NCBI GenBank assembly: GCA_023974075.1
Contig: JAMFTG010000204.1
Coordinates: 175,940 to 239,939 of the forward strand
Direction: 5' to 3'
Origin: Chaenocephalus aceratus
Lineage: Eukaryota > Chordata > Actinopteri > Perciformes > Channichthyidae
DNA: 64,000 nt
The notes beneath the pieces were generated by a model, which saw nothing but the letters and a program-made list of their open reading frames with translations, ran no database searches and was not told where the DNA came from. A program made the translations under genes and the position numbers. Shown here piece after piece: positions 59,004-64,000 of the stretch. Numbering within the stretch: the first letter of the stretch is position 1; the number at the start of each line of letters is the position of its first letter.

Positions 59004-59035
59004 ACCGGAAGTGATTTGTGTCACCAGCGGAAGTG
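59004..59035 (+). promoter_or_regulatory. polr2d: Tandem ETS/GABP sites of the polr2d promoter
   Basis: ACCGGAAGTG (59004-59013) and AGCGGAAGTG (59026-59035) are spaced 22 bases apart, about two helical turns, as in paired GABP sites of housekeeping promoters. No TATA box is seen before the ATG at 59273. The assignment rests on motif and position. Confidence 0.6.
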
Positions 59036-59272
59036 ATCGTGTTGTGTTTGTGAGGCTAAAAGGCGCCGAGAATCAGATCAGATGTGTCTTTACCTCGTAT
59101 TCACCTGACTATAGATCCAAGACCCCACAGACCCCTGTCTGCAGACCTCAGTCCGCTGTCAGCTGTTAGCTTAGCTTAGCTCTTATCTAGCTCTGCGAAG
59201 CTCTGATGCGGGAGCAGCGCTAGCCCTTAGCACGTGTTGTTGTTGTTTATTTGTTGTTTGTTTGTTGTTGTG

Positions 59273-61471
<2,199 letters not shown>

Positions 61472-62149
61472 TAGGGGTCGACCGATTATCGAGGCCGACA
61501 TTCCGCATTTGACCGATTATCGGTATCGGCCTTTTTTTATCAAATTGCCGATAACACGTTGGCTCGATGCGGCCGCTTCTCTGGCTGCAGCCACCTCTGT
61601 TCACGAGCAATGTCCCGCCCACAGCGCTCTCTGATAGGCTATTACTGAAGTGTCAATCAACACTGAAGATTCTCCGGGCTGCAGCCAGAGAGGCGGGACC
61701 TTCTCAGATTACAGGCCGGTGCGAAGACGGAGGCAAGCAGCGCCGAGCGGCGTTCCAAAGGTACATCAGTTCAATAAACACCACGATCTTATGATCCTCT
61801 ATCAGTTTCCCTGTTACACCGGGGGGGGGGGCTGCTGGGGGGGGGGGGCTGCTAGTGGAGCCTCGCAGCAGCTCTGCTTCCTGCTGAACTGGGACTGCTA
61901 AATGAGTGAGACTCAACCATCAGAAGTTCAGAACAAGTGTTAGTCGTTTTTACTTGATGTACTTTACTCGGGGTCCCGGAGAGGAGACCAGCTTTCAGGT
62001 GCTGAAACGTTCATTAAACATAAAAAGGCATTTCAAAGAAAATGTTATTCTACATTTTGACACCAAGATTATCTGATTTTACCACAAATGTATATCAATT
62101 CCAATATCGGTTATCGGTCTCCTTGATTACTACTAATCGGTATCGGCCC

Positions 62150-62151
<2 letters not shown>
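61472..62151. mobile_element. hAT-like non-autonomous element in polr2d intron 2
   Basis: Left end TAGGGGTCGACCGATTATCG and right end (inverted) TAGGGCCGATACCGATTAG. The element carries ACCGATTATCGGTATCGGCC near the left and ATATCGGTTATCGGTCTCC near the right, the classic look of a common fish hAT family. It sits within a CA tract, so the 8-base duplication would be ACACACAC and cannot be told apart. There is a G-run near 61820-61848. About 680 bases, no transposase. Confidence 0.8.
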
Positions 62152-62201
<50 letters not shown>

Positions 62202-62284
62202 AGAGACCATCACTGCTGTGTTCAGAGGCCGTACTACGTAGCCGGATGTTCTCTTAGCGGCTAACTTCAGGTTAACTCTGGGTT
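62152..62284. repeat. CA tract and partial polr2d exon-end copy
   Basis: About 45 bases of CA precede GAGAGACCATCACTGCTGTG (62200-62220). This is another copy of the exon 2 end, but it continues TTCAGAGG and has no GTAAC donor. Confidence 0.8.
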
Positions 62285-64000
62285 TCCGGTCCTACGACGC
62301 TGCTGAGGGGCGGGGCGGCTGCTGAGGGGCGGGGGCGGCTGCTGAGGGGCGGGGCGGCTGCTGAGGGGGGGGGCGGCTGCTGAGGGGGGGCGGCTGCTGA
62401 GGGGGCGAGGCGGCTGCTGCGGGGGCGGCTGCTGAGGGGGGGGGGGCGGCTGCTGAGGGGGGGGGCGGCTGCTGAGGGGGGGCGGCTGCTGAGGGGCGGG
62501 GCGGCTGCTGAGGGGCGGGGCGGGCTGCTGAGGGGGGGGGCGGCTGCTGAGGGGGCGCGGCTGCTGAGTGGCGGGGCGGCTGCTGAGGGGCGGGGCGGCT
62601 GCTGAGGGGGGGGGGCGGCTGCTGAGGGGGGGGCGGCTGCTGAGGGGGGCGAGGCGGCTGCTGCGGGGCGGCTGCTGAGGGGGGGGGGCGGCTGCTGAGG
62701 GGGGGCGGCTGCTGAGGGGGCGAGGCGGCTGCTGAGGGGCGAGGCGGCTGCTGAGGGGCGGGGCGGCTGCTGAGGGGCGGGGCGGCTGCTGAGGGGGCGA
62801 GGCGGCTGCTGAGGGGGCGGGGCGGCTGCTGAGGGGGCGAGGCGGCTGCTGAGGGCGGGGCGGCTGCTGAGGGGGCTGGGCGGCTGCTGAGGGGGGCTGG
62901 GCGGCTGCTGAGGGGGCGGGGCGGCTGCTGAGGTGGGGGCGGCTGCTGGGGGGCGGGTCGGCTGCTGAGGGGGGGCGGCTGCTGGGGGGGGGGGGGGGGG
63001 GCGGCTGCTGGGGGGGGGCGGCTGCTGAGGGGGGGCGGCTGCTGGGGGGCTGCTGGGGGAGCGGCTGCTGGGGGGGGGCGAGGCGGCTGCTGGGGTGGCT
63101 GCTGGGGGGCGAGGCGGCTGCTGAGGGGGCGAGGCGGCTGCTGAGGTGGGGTCGGCTGCTGGGGGGCGAGGCGGCTGCTGGGGGGGCGAGGCGGCTGCTG
63201 AGGTGGGGGCGGCTGCTGGGGGGCGGGTCGGCTGCTGAGGGGAGTCGGCTGCTGAGGGTGCTGAGGGGCGAGGCGGCTGCTGAGGGGCGGGGCGGCTGCT
63301 GAGGGGGGGCGGCTGCTGGGGGGGGGGTCGGCTGCTGGGGGGGCGAGGCGGCTGCTGAGGGGGGGTCGTGCTGAGGGGGCGGGTCGGCTGCTGAGGGGCG
63401 GCTGCTGGGGGGGGGCGGCTGCTGGGGGGGGCGAGGCGGCTGGAGGGGCGGGGCGGCTGCTGAGGTGGGGGCGGCTGCTGGGGGGCGGGTCGGCTGCTGA
63501 GGGGGGGCGGCTGCTGGGGGGCGGGTCGGCTGCTGAGGGGGGGCGGCTGCTGGGGGGGGTCGGCTGCTGGGGGGGCGAGTCGGCTGCTGGGGGGGGCGAG
63601 GCGGCTGCTGAGGTGGGGGCGGCTGCTGGGGGGGGGTCGGCTGCTGGGGGGGCGAGGCGGCTGCTGAGGGGGGGTCCGCTTGCTGAGGGGGCGGGTCGGC
63701 TGCTGAGGGGGCGGCTGCTGGGGGGGGTCGGCTGCTGAGGTGGGGGCGGCTGCTGAGGGGCTGGTCGGCTGCTGGGGGCGGGTCGCTGCTGAGGGTCTGC
63801 TGAGGGGGCGGGCGCTGCTGGAGGGGGGGCGGCTGCTGGGGGGGGGGGGGGCGAGGCTGCTGAGGGGCGAGGCGGCTGCTGAGGTGGGGGCTGGTCGGCT
63901 GCTGAGGGGGGGAGGCGGCTGCTGAGGGGCGGGGGCCGGCTGCTGAGGGGGGGGGTGGCGGCTGCTGAGGGGGGGGCGGCTGCTGAGGGGGCGAGGCGGC
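62285..64000. repeat. G-rich GGCTGCTGAGGGGGCG minisatellite, runs off the window
   Basis: More than 1.7 kb of 13-20 base units built on CGGCTGCTGAGGGGCGGGG, with strongly variable G-run lengths. It lies in polr2d intron 2. G-runs of 4-18 recur every unit, so the plus strand has high G-quadruplex potential. No coding sequence; run lengths are error prone. Confidence 0.95.

Overview
This window comes from a vertebrate genome, almost certainly a ray-finned (teleost) fish. The evidence is a FISNA-NACHT-B30.2 NLR pseudogene of the type expanded in teleosts, a fish-type olfactory receptor pseudogene, a tRNA-Gly(UCC), the first two coding exons of polr2d, and a dense mix of fish-type transposons (L2-like, L1/Tx1-like, BEL/Pao, hAT, Harbinger-like, a tRNA-derived SINE). 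Intron-split genes, AATAAA signals and long (GT)n tracts exclude a prokaryote. The ORFs that run through tandem repeats are artefacts.

Layout. 0-12 kb: an L2-like LINE 3' end; a pair of dispersed direct repeats around a ~130-bp tandem array; a BEL/Pao polyprotein relic (minus) with two internal deletions; an unrecognised 198-codon ORF (minus) with a Cys/His cluster and its own poly(A) signal; (GT)n tracts; a perfect 94-bp palindrome; a non-LTR relic; an olfactory receptor pseudogene; and a foldback element. 12.0-29.56 kb: about 17.5 kb of one 74-bp tandem repeat with traces of higher-order structure. 29.9-31.6 kb: two more tandem arrays (61 bp and 15/30 bp).

33-37.4 kb: an NLR pseudogene (minus) keeping a FISNA fragment, a complete-looking NACHT exon, a short linker exon and a frameshifted B30.2 exon. 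Its leucine-rich repeat region is gone and a CCGT/CTGT minisatellite sits there. 38.7-42.4 kb: an L1/Tx1-like LINE carrying a nested L2 fragment and an in-frame 39-bp minisatellite grown from its endonuclease region. 44-49.4 kb: a 924-bp hAT element with a perfect 8-bp target duplication, a tRNA-Gly, L2 tails, a (CTGT)n tract and an LTR-like block. 50-53.3 kb: a decayed transposon-associated gene ending in a Cys-rich domain, interrupted by a SINE. 54.9-55.9 kb: a THAP-domain start fragment whose Kozak/ATG segment has been amplified into a 32-bp minisatellite. 57.4-59 kb: Harbinger-like elements. 59.27 kb to the end: polr2d (plus strand), exons 1 and 2, whose introns are filled with minisatellites, a hAT insertion and a G-rich array running off the window.

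Only polr2d and the tRNA are confidently functional. The 198-codon ORF is open but unidentified. The recurrent theme is tandem amplification that has captured gene parts: the THAP start codon, both edges of polr2d exon 2, the LINE endonuclease, and the two flanks of NLR exons.
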